The position numbers and the translations under genes were made by a program. Shown here piece by piece: positions 37,632 to 46,217 of a stretch of DNA of 64,000 bases. This stretch comes from Peribacillus simplex. GTDB taxonomy: Bacteria > Bacillota > Bacilli > Bacillales > DSM-1321. Every line of letters starts with the position of its first letter. Within the stretch, counting starts at the first letter, position 1. Where the stretch lies: assembly GCF_001578185.1 (NCBI RefSeq), contig NZ_CP011008.1, positions 3,872,001-3,936,000 on the forward strand, in the 5' to 3' direction. Under the pieces are notes generated by a model that was not told where the DNA came from, searched no databases, and saw only the letters and a program-made list of their open reading frames with translations.

Positions 37632-37659
37632 AATATAACATAACTGCTTAAGTTGTAAA
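37632..37659 (-). promoter_or_regulatory. Sigma-A promoter of the ytsJ-gntR-accDA operon
   Basis: On the minus strand TTTACA (37654-37659), 16 bases, TATATT (37632-37637). It lies in the short gap after dnaE. Confidence 0.65.
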
Positions 37660-37663
37660 ACAG

Positions 37664-40600
37664 TTATTCTCGCTTATAAACCACATTACCTTTTCCGACT
37701 AAACCAAATAATGCCTGCATCAGACTATCTGTAGGATTGACCCAATCCCAATAAGATAGCTGTACATAGCGGTTTTCCCTCTCGTAAAAAAGCATGACCT
37801 TTGTTTCGCCGCTATGCTGCATTAAAATTTTTTTTATTTTTTGCAGTGTGTCCTTCGTTTGCTTGCCAGCCTCAATTTTCAGGAAAACCGTTCCGTTTTG
37901 TTCCTCTTTCATCCTTTTCACTTTTTCAAGCGGATATACGTTCCTGATCAGTAGCTGGGTTTTTCCATCCCGTTCTTCCAATGTCCCCTGCAGCATAACG
38001 AGTTGTCCATGATTCAAGTCGGCAGAGTGGTTTTTATATACATTGGGAAAAACGACCGCCTCAATGTCCCCCTCTTCATCACTGACGCTCAAAAAGGCCA
38101 TAACATCGCCCTTTTTTGTCCTTATGGTTTTAACCGACGTAATATATGCGCCAAGTAAGACTTTTGATTCCTTTTTATTGGTAGCCTCGTCTATGGTCAA
38201 ACAGCCGAAGTACTGAAATAGTTCCCTGTAGCTGGTCACGGGATGATTCGATAGATAAAGCCCCAATGCGCTTTTCTCCAATGAGAGTTTGTGCTCGATC
38301 GGAATGGGCTCGACCCGGTTGTATTTCGGTTTGAGTGAAAACTCGCCATCCGAAAACATATCGAATAGATCATCATCTGGATTTACCAATTCCGTATGGC
38401 TGATCGCTATGTCCAAACTCGCCAATAATGTTGCCCGGTCTTCACCGAATTCATCAAAAGCCCCTGAATGCACAAGCGCCTCCAACACTTTTCGATTTAC
38501 GATTTTCCCCGAAACGCGCAAACAGAAATCGAATAAATCAGCGAACGTCTTTTGTCGTCTTGCAGCAAAGATTTCTTTTAAAACCGTACCGCCTATTCCT
38601 TTTATGGCTCCAAGACTATAGCGGATCCCTTCCTTTTCCGGTAAAAACGGGTATCCGCTCCGGTTAATCGAAGGAGGCAGAACCGTCATCCCTTTCTTTT
38701 TTGCCTCACGGATATATTGGGCAATCTTTTCATCATTCCCCACTACCGATGTCATGAGTGCTGCCATGAAATATTCCGGATGGTGGGTTTTCAAGTACCC
38801 CAGCTGATAAGCAATGACACTATAAGCAACCGCATGGCTACGGTTGAATCCGTAATTAGCGAAGCGGACGATCAAGGAATAAATCTCATCTGCCGTTTTT
38901 TCGGAATATCCTTGTTTCAAAGAGCCGCTCACAAAATGCTGCCGCTCCTGATCCAGCACATCCTTTTTCTTCTTCGAAACGGCACGACGGAGCAGGTCAG
39001 CTTCCCCAAGTGAAAATCCGGCGAGGCGAGAGGCAATTTGCATGATCTGTTCTTGATAAACAATGACTCCGTATGTAGGCTCAAGGATATCCTTCAAATC
39101 CTGGTGCAGGTACTCAATGGGAGCCAGTCCATGTTTTCGCTCGATGAACAGCGGTATGTTTTCCATGGGACCTGGACGATAGAGGGCATTGACCGCGACA
39201 ATATCCTCGAATCGGTTCGGTTTCAGCTTGATCAAAACCTTTCGGATGCCATCCGATTCAAATTGAAACACTCCAGTTGTTTCACCTCTCCCTAAAAGGG
39301 CTAACGTCTCGGGGTCATCCATCGGGATATGCGACAGGTCCAGTTTTTTCCCCGTTCCCTTGTGGATGTTCTTTAAAATATTTTCGATGAGCGTTAAATT
39401 GCGAAGCCCAAGAAAATCCATTTTAAGAAGTCCCAGTTCTTCAAGAAGGTCCATTGGATATTGAGTAAGATGGATGCCGTCATGCCCTCCCTGAATCGGG
39501 ATATGCTCGGTCAGTGCCTGGTCGCTGATGACGACGCCTGCCGCATGTGTCGAAGCATGGCGAGGCAGCCCTTCAAGCAATAACGCCGTTTGAAAAAGTT
39601 TTTGATTCATCTCACTCTCATTAACGAATTCCCTCAGCCTTTTCGATTCCTTGAAAGCTTCAGGAAGCGTGATGCCCAGACGGCCTGGAATCATTTTCGA
39701 TACCGCTTCCTGTTCCTTTGAATTCAAGCCGAAAACACGTCCTGTGTCCCTTAAAGCAGCCTTGGCAGCTAATGTTCCGAATGTAATGATTTGTGCTACA
39801 TGAAGTTCCCCATATTTCTTCGCGACATAGGCAATCACTTCTTCACGGCGGTTATCCGGAAAATCAATATCGATATCCGGCATCGAGACACGTTCAGGAT
39901 TCAGGAAACGCTCGAACAGCAAGGAATGTTCGATTGGATCGACATCCGTTATCGACAGCACATAAGCGACCATCGATCCGGCGGCCGATCCCCTTCCAGG
40001 ACCAGTCAGGATTTGGTGATCCTTAGCGAATTTCATGAAATCCCAAACGATTAAAAAGTAATCACTGAAATTCATATTGGTAATTATATCCAATTCATAT
40101 CGAAGGCGTTCTTCATATTGAATGGATGGCTCAGGCAATCTTTTCCGCAACCCTTGGAAACAGACAACTTCGAGCATTTCCTCGGCTGTGACTCCATCTT
40201 CAGTGGGGTACTTAGGCAGCAGTGAACGATGAAACGGAATTTCAAGATTGCATTGCGCGGCAATATGTAGTGAATTTTCGAGTGCATCCGGCCTGTCATG
40301 GAATAGTTCTGCCATCTGAGCCCTGCTTTTCAAATAAAATTGATTGGATTCAAGAACCGTATGCGTCTCATCCGACAGCTTGTCACCATTTCCAATTGCC
40401 AGAAGGACTTCCTGAGCGAGTGCATCGCTTTCGTTCAAAAAATAAACCGGATTCGTCGCAACGATCTTTATCCCTAATTCTCTCGCCAACTGACTTAAGG
40501 CTTCGATACCTTTCTCTTCGTCCGCAATCGAAAGTCTCTGTATGGATACAAAAAAGTTATCATGACCAAAAATTTGCAGAAATCGACCTGCAGCCTGTTT

Positions 40601-41023
40601 GGCTCCTTCAGTATTTTCTTCTCTTAATAGCGTTTCTATGTGCCCCTCTGCACCCGGTGTTATTGCTATCAAGCCCCCGGAGTAGGCTTTAAGCCAGTTC
40701 ATTGGAATGCCTGACGGGGATTTCGTTTTTATGGCACTGCTTATTTTAAGCAGGTTTTGATAGCCTTGCAGATTTTTTGCCAATAAAAGAAGGCCATGTG
40801 CCGATTCCTGTTCATCGAGGACATCTGCAAGTAGGCCGACAATCGGCTTTATTCCCTGTTTCTTACATTCTTTATAAAAATAGACCGAACCGTACATAAC
40901 ATTTCGATCGGTTAAGGCAAGACTTGTACAGCCATCCGCTTTCGCTTTGGCCACAAGATCAGTGATCTTCACCGTACTTGTCAGCAGGCTGTATCCGCTC
41001 TGAATATGGAGATGAGTATACAC
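37664..41023 (-). CDS. dnaE: DNA polymerase III alpha subunit DnaE
   Basis: The error-tolerant replicative polymerase that extends primers on the lagging strand before PolC takes over. The 1119 residues include an N-terminal PHP domain (YTHLHIQSGYSLL and LALTDRNVMYG), polymerase palm with the acidic pair in MPDIDIDFPDNRREEV, the motif LKMDFLGLRNL, the helix-hairpin-helix region and a C-terminal OB-fold. I place the start at GTG (41021-41023), 8 bases after AGGTGGGAG. Longer frames reach 41119 but add a non-homologous N-terminus. It is divergent from ytrHI. Confidence 0.97.
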   Translation of the reverse strand: MYTHLHIQSGYSLLTSTVKITDLVAKAKADGCTSLALTDRNVMYGSVYFYKECKKQGIKPIVGLLADVLDEQESAHGLLLLAKNLQGYQNLLKISSAIKTKSPSGIPMNWLKAYSGGLIAITPGAEGHIETLLREENTEGAKQAAGRFLQIFGHDNFFVSIQRLSIADEEKGIEALSQLARELGIKIVATNPVYFLNESDALAQEVLLAIGNGDKLSDETHTVLESNQFYLKSRAQMAELFHDRPDALENSLHIAAQCNLEIPFHRSLLPKYPTEDGVTAEEMLEVVCFQGLRKRLPEPSIQYEERLRYELDIITNMNFSDYFLIVWDFMKFAKDHQILTGPGRGSAAGSMVAYVLSITDVDPIEHSLLFERFLNPERVSMPDIDIDFPDNRREEVIAYVAKKYGELHVAQIITFGTLAAKAALRDTGRVFGLNSKEQEAVSKMIPGRLGITLPEAFKESKRLREFVNESEMNQKLFQTALLLEGLPRHASTHAAGVVISDQALTEHIPIQGGHDGIHLTQYPMDLLEELGLLKMDFLGLRNLTLIENILKNIHKGTGKKLDLSHIPMDDPETLALLGRGETTGVFQFESDGIRKVLIKLKPNRFEDIVAVNALYRPGPMENIPLFIERKHGLAPIEYLHQDLKDILEPTYGVIVYQEQIMQIASRLAGFSLGEADLLRRAVSKKKKDVLDQERQHFVSGSLKQGYSEKTADEIYSLIVRFANYGFNRSHAVAYSVIAYQLGYLKTHHPEYFMAALMTSVVGNDEKIAQYIREAKKKGMTVLPPSINRSGYPFLPEKEGIRYSLGAIKGIGGTVLKEIFAARRQKTFADLFDFCLRVSGKIVNRKVLEALVHSGAFDEFGEDRATLLASLDIAISHTELVNPDDDLFDMFSDGEFSLKPKYNRVEPIPIEHKLSLEKSALGLYLSNHPVTSYRELFQYFGCLTIDEATNKKESKVLLGAYITSVKTIRTKKGDVMAFLSVSDEEGDIEAVVFPNVYKNHSADLNHGQLVMLQGTLEERDGKTQLLIRNVYPLEKVKRMKEEQNGTVFLKIEAGKQTKDTLQKIKKILMQHSGETKVMLFYERENRYVQLSYWDWVNPTDSLMQALFGLVGKGNVVYKRE

Positions 41024-41137
41024 GTTTTTTCTCCCACCTTTGTAAGGCATGTTTCTTTTCATTATAGTGTTTATTTCAAAAAAAGAAAATATGTTCTCAT
41101 TACCAATCCAATTTATCACCCTGATTTTCGCCGACTA

Positions 41138-41167
41138 TCATAATACCTCAGCACTTCCCATATAAAT
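41138..41167 (+). promoter_or_regulatory. Sigma-E-type promoter of ytrH-ytrI
   Basis: TCATAAT (41138-41144) and CATATAAAT (41159-41167), 14 bases apart, fit the sigma-E pattern (KMATATT, 13-15 bases, CATACANT). Mother-cell expression fits the sporulation role of both genes. Confidence 0.65.
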
Positions 41168-41206
41168 AGAATAGAAGAATATCAAGCAAAAAAAGGATGA
41201 TGATAT

Positions 41207-41542
41207 ATGAATGAAGCCTTTTTTCCGGCCTTTATCAACAGCTTTTTCATATCGCTTGGCGTATTGCTTGGAGGCTCGTTAATCGGGGGCCTCGCCGCTT
41301 TTTTTACTGGACAAGCTCCGATGACGACTGTGTTCCGGCTATCGGACAGCCTGCGTATATGGGCGATTGTCGCTGCCATCGGGGGTACTTTTGATATGGT
41401 CTATAATTTCGAACGCGGCATTTTCCACGGAGAAACGAAGGATATAGTCAAGCAGATCCTCTTGATTCTATCTGCACTTGGGGGAGCACAGACAGGAGCA
41501 CTAATCATCAACTGGTTCACTCAGGAGCATATATCATCATGA
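41207..41542 (+). CDS. ytrH: Sporulation membrane protein YtrH
   Basis: The 111-residue protein has three hydrophobic stretches (AFINSFFISLGVLLGGSLIG, ALIINWF near the end, and IWAIVAAIGGTFDMV in the middle). It matches the family from B. subtilis, where ytrH-ytrI is a sigma-E-controlled pair needed for efficient sporulation. AAAGGATGATG precedes the ATG. Its stop overlaps the ytrI start (ATGA). Molecular function is not known. Confidence 0.92.
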   Translation: MNEAFFPAFINSFFISLGVLLGGSLIGGLAAFFTGQAPMTTVFRLSDSLRIWAIVAAIGGTFDMVYNFERGIFHGETKDIVKQILLILSALGGAQTGALIINWFTQEHISS

Positions 41543-42042
41543 GGATTCCTCCCTATCACCGGGCACCAACCTGGCAGCGTTTTTTTGCCGGGGCCGCACT
41601 TGGCGGATTGATCAGCTGGGTGATTTTCTTTTATATGTATGGGGTCCAGCAAGAAACACAGATACGGATCATTCATGACCAAAGAGAAAAAGTCAAGGAT
41701 TTGAACGAAAAAATTGGGATCTGGGAGCAGGATTATAAAAAATTGAATCAGCAAAACGAAGAAATCTTAACGATTCAAGAGGTCGAAGTGACGATTACGA
41801 ATGGAAAAACATACAGTCTTGATCAGCTGAGTGTCGCGGAGGCGGAGGATGTGATAGAGGACGACCTTTCCTCCCTTCTCGCCAAAGATGTCGTCAGTGT
41901 ATATAATGGAAAGATGCTCTTGAAAAAATCAATCGAAAATAAAATCGTGACCATCAATAAAAAGCGTTATGACCTTGAAGTCGTGGAAATCATGTTTTAT
42001 ACGAAAATGAACATTGAAATCAAAGTAAAGAGGAGCTCTTGA
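41539..42042 (+). CDS. ytrI: Sporulation membrane protein YtrI
   Basis: The 167-residue protein has one membrane helix near residues 16-36 (FFAGAALGGLISWVIFFYMYG). A charged coiled-coil follows (about 45-80, DQREKVKDLNEKIGIWEQDY), then a small C-terminal domain with EVEVTITNGKTYSLDQLS. That layout and the four-base overlap with ytrH identify YtrI. It is predicted to act in the mother-cell membrane with YtrH during sporulation. Confidence 0.9.
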   Translation: MRIPPYHRAPTWQRFFAGAALGGLISWVIFFYMYGVQQETQIRIIHDQREKVKDLNEKIGIWEQDYKKLNQQNEEILTIQEVEVTITNGKTYSLDQLSVAEAEDVIEDDLSSLLAKDVVSVYNGKMLLKKSIENKIVTINKKRYDLEVVEIMFYTKMNIEIKVKRSS

Positions 42043-42087
42043 TAAAACCGCTTTCCGACAAAGTCCTTATTATATCCGCAAAGCTAA

Positions 42088-42114
42088 AAGACCAAATCAC
42101 TTTGATTTGGTCTT
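42088..42114. terminator. Hairpin between ytrI and nrnA
   Basis: AAGACCAAATCA pairs perfectly with TGATTTGGTCTT over a CTT loop. The T tracts are short on both strands (TTTTAGCTTT on minus). It probably ends both convergent transcripts. Confidence 0.65.
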
Positions 42115-42142
42115 CATGTCATTTCAATCCAAAAATCGTTTT

Positions 42143-43081
42143 CTAATTCGCTTTATTCAACTCTTCCAAATCGGCAAGGATATTATCCACTTCATCCCAA
42201 GAGTGGATCGAAGCCCCTGCTGCAAACGGATGGCCTCCGCCGTTATATTTACGGGCAATCGTATTGATGATTGGACCTTTGGAACGGAAACGGACTCGGA
42301 TTTCTTTATCCTCTTCAATGAAAAAGACCCATGTCTTAACATTTTTAATCGAACCTAGCGAGGAAACGAGCTGAGAGGCCTCCGATGCCGAAGCATGGAA
42401 TGTTTCAAGTATATCCTTTGTGATGATCATTTTCCCCGTGCCATATGGAAGGATCTCAAAATGCTGCAGAACATAGCCATTCAACCTGACAATGCTTTCA
42501 TTGACATCATACATCTCCTGATATAATTGCGGACGGGAGAACGAATAGTGAATCAATTCACTGGCATAGGCAAATGTCTTTTCAGTCGTGCTTTGGAATA
42601 GGAAACGACCTGTATCGCCAACGATGCCTGCATATAGAAGGCGTGCCGCTTCATCACTCATCTTCAAGCCTTTTTCTTTACCGAATTGGTAGAATTCATA
42701 AATCATTTCACTTGCAGAACTTGCTGATGTATCGACCCAGCGCATATCCCCATATGGATCTTCATTAGGATGATGGTCAATCTTAATCAGTTTATCCCCC
42801 GTCATATACCTTGAATCACAAATCCGGTCGGTATTGGCGGTATCACAAACGATGACCAAAGCACCTTGATATGTTTCATCAGAAATAACATCGAGCCTTC
42901 TTAAATAATTCAGTGACGGTTCTTCTTTCCCAACCGTATAAATCCGCTTTTCAGGGAAAGATGCCTTCAGGATTTCCGCCAATCCCCCCTGTGAACCATA
43001 AGCATCCGGATCTGGACGGACATGGCGATGGAGAATGATAGTATCATAACGCTTTATATCTGCTAAAATTTCAGCCTTCAT
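42143..43081 (-). CDS. nrnA: Oligoribonuclease / pAp phosphatase NrnA (DHH family)
   Basis: NrnA degrades very short RNAs to mononucleotides and removes the 3' phosphate of pAp. The 312 residues show DHH-DHHA1 motifs: IILHRHVRPDPDAYGSQGG, VIVCDTANTDR, the DHH itself in IKIDHHPNEDPYGD, GDTGRF, and the DHHA1 GGGHPFAAGAS near the C-terminus. GAGGGGAG precedes the ATG. The place between ytrI and ytpI matches ytqI (nrnA) of B. subtilis. Confidence 0.96.
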   Translation of the reverse strand: MKAEILADIKRYDTIILHRHVRPDPDAYGSQGGLAEILKASFPEKRIYTVGKEEPSLNYLRRLDVISDETYQGALVIVCDTANTDRICDSRYMTGDKLIKIDHHPNEDPYGDMRWVDTSASSASEMIYEFYQFGKEKGLKMSDEAARLLYAGIVGDTGRFLFQSTTEKTFAYASELIHYSFSRPQLYQEMYDVNESIVRLNGYVLQHFEILPYGTGKMIITKDILETFHASASEASQLVSSLGSIKNVKTWVFFIEEDKEIRVRFRSKGPIINTIARKYNGGGHPFAAGASIHSWDEVDNILADLEELNKAN

Positions 43082-43252
43082 ATTGATCTCCCCTCAAACT
43101 ATGTATTATCGAACCTAATAAAGATTTTATATATTTCATTTAATCAAAAAATTGGGGAAATAGGAAGTGTCATCTTGGTTTACTGTGGCATTCTCTTTCA
43201 TTTCCCGCTACAATAAAAAGGTACATATGTTAAATTGGGGGAATTTTAAACG

Positions 43253-43555
43253 ATGCCTATTCTTGTAACCTTGATCGTTCTTTCACTAGGGGTCTATTTG
43301 TTTTATAAGATCAAATCGGTCCGAACCAAAATGCCGATGGAAAAAAAGTGGATTTCAGGGAAGTCTTCCATTGCCCTTGGTGCGTTTGTCGCACTATTCG
43401 GAATCAATCAGCTTTTTCTATTCCACTCAACCACCACTTATATCATTTCTGCCGTTTTCATTTCCGTTGGCCTATTCAGCGTTTGGGGAGGCTATAAAAT
43501 GTATAGATTTTACCTGCCGCATGCAATTGAAGAAGCCGTAAATCAAAAAGGATAA
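43253..43555 (+). CDS. ytpI: YtpI family membrane protein
   Basis: The 100-residue protein has three membrane helices (about 1-19, 42-62 and 66-86) and a short basic loop. It matches YtpI by position between nrnA and ytoI and by size. Function unknown. GGGGGAATTT precedes the ATG. The stop codon lies inside the terminator stem, an unusually tight arrangement. Confidence 0.85.
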   Translation: MPILVTLIVLSLGVYLFYKIKSVRTKMPMEKKWISGKSSIALGAFVALFGINQLFLFHSTTTYIISAVFISVGLFSVWGGYKMYRFYLPHAIEEAVNQKG

Positions 43556-43581
43556 TCGAATATCGATTATCCTTTTTGATT
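43541..43581. terminator. Bidirectional terminator between ytpI and ytoI
   Basis: A perfect 19-bp inverted repeat (43541-43559 with 43563-43581, loop ATA) contains AAAAAGG/CCTTTTT and so ends transcripts both ways. The last ytpI codons and its stop lie in the left arm. Confidence 0.9.
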
Positions 43582-43587
43582 TATTTA

Positions 43588-44907
43588 TCATGATCGATCA
43601 AGCAATTGGCAGGTTAACATCGCCTTACCGACAAGTTTGCCTTGGTTAAACACCTCGACATCCACTTTTCCGAATTTACGTCCTACATCAAGGACACGCG
43701 GATGGATTTCAAGCGTGCTGTCGATCTGAACTGGCTTGATGAAATAAATCGTCATATTTTCCACGACCAAGTCACCGCGCTTATAGCTTCGAAGTGCCCG
43801 GTTTGCTGAATCCGTAACCAATGTCGTGAACACACCGCTTGAAATGGTCCCAAGATAATTGGTCATCTGCGGAGTGACGCCATAGTTATACACTTCCTCA
43901 CCCTTGCCGCGATTCGAAGTCATCACAAGCTGACTTGTGATCGTATCGTCGATCGTTTCGCCCACCTGTGGCTGCCTTTGACTCATTTGCAGTGCCTTCA
44001 GTACATCCTGCCTGCTCACGATTCCCTTCAGGATATGACTGTCATTCACGACCGGGATCAACTCGATGCCTTCCCAAACCATCATATGTGCAGAAGATGC
44101 TACACTCATTTTATCGCCTACGGTCATCGGGTTTTTCGTCATCACCTTATCAATGAGCGTCAACTCTTCCTGACCCATGATATCTTTTGATGTGACCATT
44201 CCTTGAACCTTCATATTGTAATCGACAACAGGGAAACGGCTATGCCCTGATTCCTGATTCAGTTCATGCCAAGTCTGAACCCGGTCACCAACCGTTAAAA
44301 AGGTCGTTTCCTGTACGGGCGTCAAAATATCCTCCACCAGCAATATTTCCTTTTTGATCAATTGGTCATAGATTGCCCGATTGATCATCGTTGCAACGGT
44401 AAAGGTATCGTAACTTGTAGAAATGACTGGCATCTCCAATTCATCGGCCAACCTTTTAACGGGCTCTTCCGTATCGAATCCCCCGGTGATCAGCACCGCT
44501 GCACCCGCATTTAACGCGTGCTCATGGGCCTGGGTACGGTTCCCGACGATCAGCAGATTTCCTGCACCTGTATATCTCATCATGGCATCCAGCTTCATCG
44601 CCCCGATGACGAATTTATTTAATGTCTTATGAAGTCCCGTTTTTCCACCCAGAACTTGTCCGTCCACAATATTAACTACCTCGGCAAAAGTGAGCTTTTC
44701 AATATTCTCTTTTTTCTTTTTCTCGATACGGATCGTGCCTACCCGCTCAATCGAGCTCACGTAGCCCTGGTTCTCCGCCTCTTTAATTGCCCGATATGCG
44801 GTACCTTCACTAACATTCAATGCTTTCGCAATTTGACGGACGGAAATCTTTTCACCAACAGGGAGCCCATCGATATGTTTTAATATTTGTTCATGCTTTG
44901 TAGCCAA
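43588..44907 (-). CDS. ytoI: YtoI: HTH-DRTGG-CBS-hotdog multidomain regulator-like protein
   Basis: The 439-residue protein has four modules. First is an N-terminal winged helix (KISVRQIAKALNVSEGTAYRA), then a DRTGG domain (about 75-180, with AGAAVLITGGFDTEEPV). A CBS pair follows (about 190-310, HSRFPVVDYNMKVQGMVTS and IELIPVVNDSHILKGIVSR), and last a hotdog thioesterase-like domain (GTISSGVFTTLVTDSANRAL). This suggests a nucleotide- or acyl-CoA-sensing regulator; role unknown. I start at TTG (44905-44907), as homologues begin ATKHEQIL; AAGGGTG lies 6 bases upstream. The longer frame to 44943 lacks a ribosome site. Confidence 0.88.
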   Translation of the reverse strand: MATKHEQILKHIDGLPVGEKISVRQIAKALNVSEGTAYRAIKEAENQGYVSSIERVGTIRIEKKKKENIEKLTFAEVVNIVDGQVLGGKTGLHKTLNKFVIGAMKLDAMMRYTGAGNLLIVGNRTQAHEHALNAGAAVLITGGFDTEEPVKRLADELEMPVISTSYDTFTVATMINRAIYDQLIKKEILLVEDILTPVQETTFLTVGDRVQTWHELNQESGHSRFPVVDYNMKVQGMVTSKDIMGQEELTLIDKVMTKNPMTVGDKMSVASSAHMMVWEGIELIPVVNDSHILKGIVSRQDVLKALQMSQRQPQVGETIDDTITSQLVMTSNRGKGEEVYNYGVTPQMTNYLGTISSGVFTTLVTDSANRALRSYKRGDLVVENMTIYFIKPVQIDSTLEIHPRVLDVGRKFGKVDVEVFNQGKLVGKAMLTCQLLDRS

Positions 44908-44978
44908 GCGCTTCACCCTTTTCACGGTATTCCTATTCTCCATTATAAGGTCAAAGAGCCTAGTTTATCAAACAACTA

Positions 44979-45203
44979 CTAGTATTGGCGCAACCTTTTG
45001 TATTCCAGCTGGCGTTTTACCTTTTGTTTTTTAGGAGAATATAGTATTCCCGTCAAGTTCCCCGCTACCGCCAACAAGGCAAACAACAACCAGGATGCGG
45101 CAAACAGGCTCTCCAAACCGCCCCTTTCCAACGACAAGCGCGGCACGGCATAATACAGCATCACACCGCATAAAAGCAAACATAGAAATAACCTCTGTTT
45201 CAT
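44979..45203 (-). CDS. Small two-helix membrane protein, unknown
   Basis: The 74-residue protein begins MKQRLFLCLLLCGVMLYYAV (membrane helix or signal-like segment), has a second helix (LFAASWLLFALLAVAGNLTG), and ends in a basic tail (PKKQKVKRQLEYKRLRQ). AGGGGGG lies 5 bases before this ATG, which I prefer to the frame starting at 45224. It sits about 70 bases upstream of ytoI on the same strand and may be co-transcribed. I do not recognise a family. Confidence 0.7.
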   Translation of the reverse strand: MKQRLFLCLLLCGVMLYYAVPRLSLERGGLESLFAASWLLFALLAVAGNLTGILYSPKKQKVKRQLEYKRLRQY

Positions 45204-45390
45204 CCAATCCCCCCTTTTTACCATCTATTCATTTTATGCCTGTGAAAGGAAAAAAGACTTGGCTGAATTAACGAGATTTACTTTACGACACCTCTATAAA
45301 AATCCAGATTCGTAAAAGGCAATGCTACAAGGATTTCCTTTCATTTCAATCCTCCATCCGCTCCTGATACTTCCCGAACGACCCAAACAA

Positions 45391-45414
45391 AAACGGGAGG
45401 CCATGTGGCTCCCG
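45391..45414 (-). terminator. ytkL terminator
   Basis: On the minus strand CGGGAGCCA pairs with TGGCCTCCCG (one bulge), followed by TTTTTG, right after the ytkL stop. Confidence 0.8.
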
Positions 45415-45420
45415 CTCCTT

Positions 45421-46101
45421 TTATAATTCAATTTCATCCCCGGCTTCCATGATCAGTCCATTCCCCTCTTCAAGCAGGTCAATGAATTTGTTAGGATCCT
45501 GTTTGATGACAGGGAAAGTATTGTAATGAATCGGCACGACCTGTTTGGCTTGAAGGAATTTCGCTGCAAGTGCAGCATCTTCCGGCCCCATGGTGTAATT
45601 GTCGCCGATTGGCAAAAATGCCAAGTCAATCGGATGTCGTTCCCCGATCAGTTTCATATCGGAAAATACCGCTGTATCCCCTGCATGATAGATCGTTTTC
45701 CCTTCTATCGTAAGCAATACGCCAGCAGGCATTCCTAAATAAATGATTTGCCCATCTCCGTTATTGAATCCCGTTCCATGGAAAGCAGGCGTCAGTTTCA
45801 CTTTTCCAAATTCGAATTCGAAAGCTCCGCCGATGCTCATCCCGTGAGTCCTAACCCCTTGAGCACCAAGATAGTCGGCAATTTCTGCAATGCCAATGAC
45901 AAGTGCGTCATGCCTTTTGGCCAATTCGACCGTGTCACCAACGTGGTCATTATGACCATGTGTCAAGATGATCACATCCGGTTTCACATCTTCTACCTTC
46001 AAATCGGTCAATTCATTTCCATTGATGAACGGATCGAATAAAATCGTTTGACCATTCGTTTCTACTTTTACAACTGCATGTCCATGAAAAGATACTTTCA
46101 T
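45421..46101 (-). CDS. ytkL: Metallo-beta-lactamase fold hydrolase YtkL (UPF0173)
   Basis: The 226 residues fit UPF0173. Metal ligands are visible: [14 protein letters not shown] (HxHxDH), AFHGTGF, and [12 protein letters not shown]. The N-terminus [23 protein letters not shown] is also characteristic. Substrate unknown. AGGGAGAA precedes the ATG. It is divergent from the M24 peptidase gene 116 bases away. Confidence 0.92.
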   Translation of the reverse strand: MKVSFHGHAVVKVETNGQTILFDPFINGNELTDLKVEDVKPDVIILTHGHNDHVGDTVELAKRHDALVIGIAEIADYLGAQGVRTHGMSIGGAFEFEFGKVKLTPAFHGTGFNNGDGQIIYLGMPAGVLLTIEGKTIYHAGDTAVFSDMKLIGERHPIDLAFLPIGDNYTMGPEDAALAAKFLQAKQVVPIHYNTFPVIKQDPNKFIDLLEEGNGLIMEAGDEIEL

Positions 46102-46217
46102 TTCTGATTCTCCCTTCCCATACCACTAATTTTTAAATAGCCTTATTAGGCCTTACCCATTTACTATACTTTTAAATATTGCTAAGGTAATTATATCTTA
46201 TAAATGGAGGTATCGTC

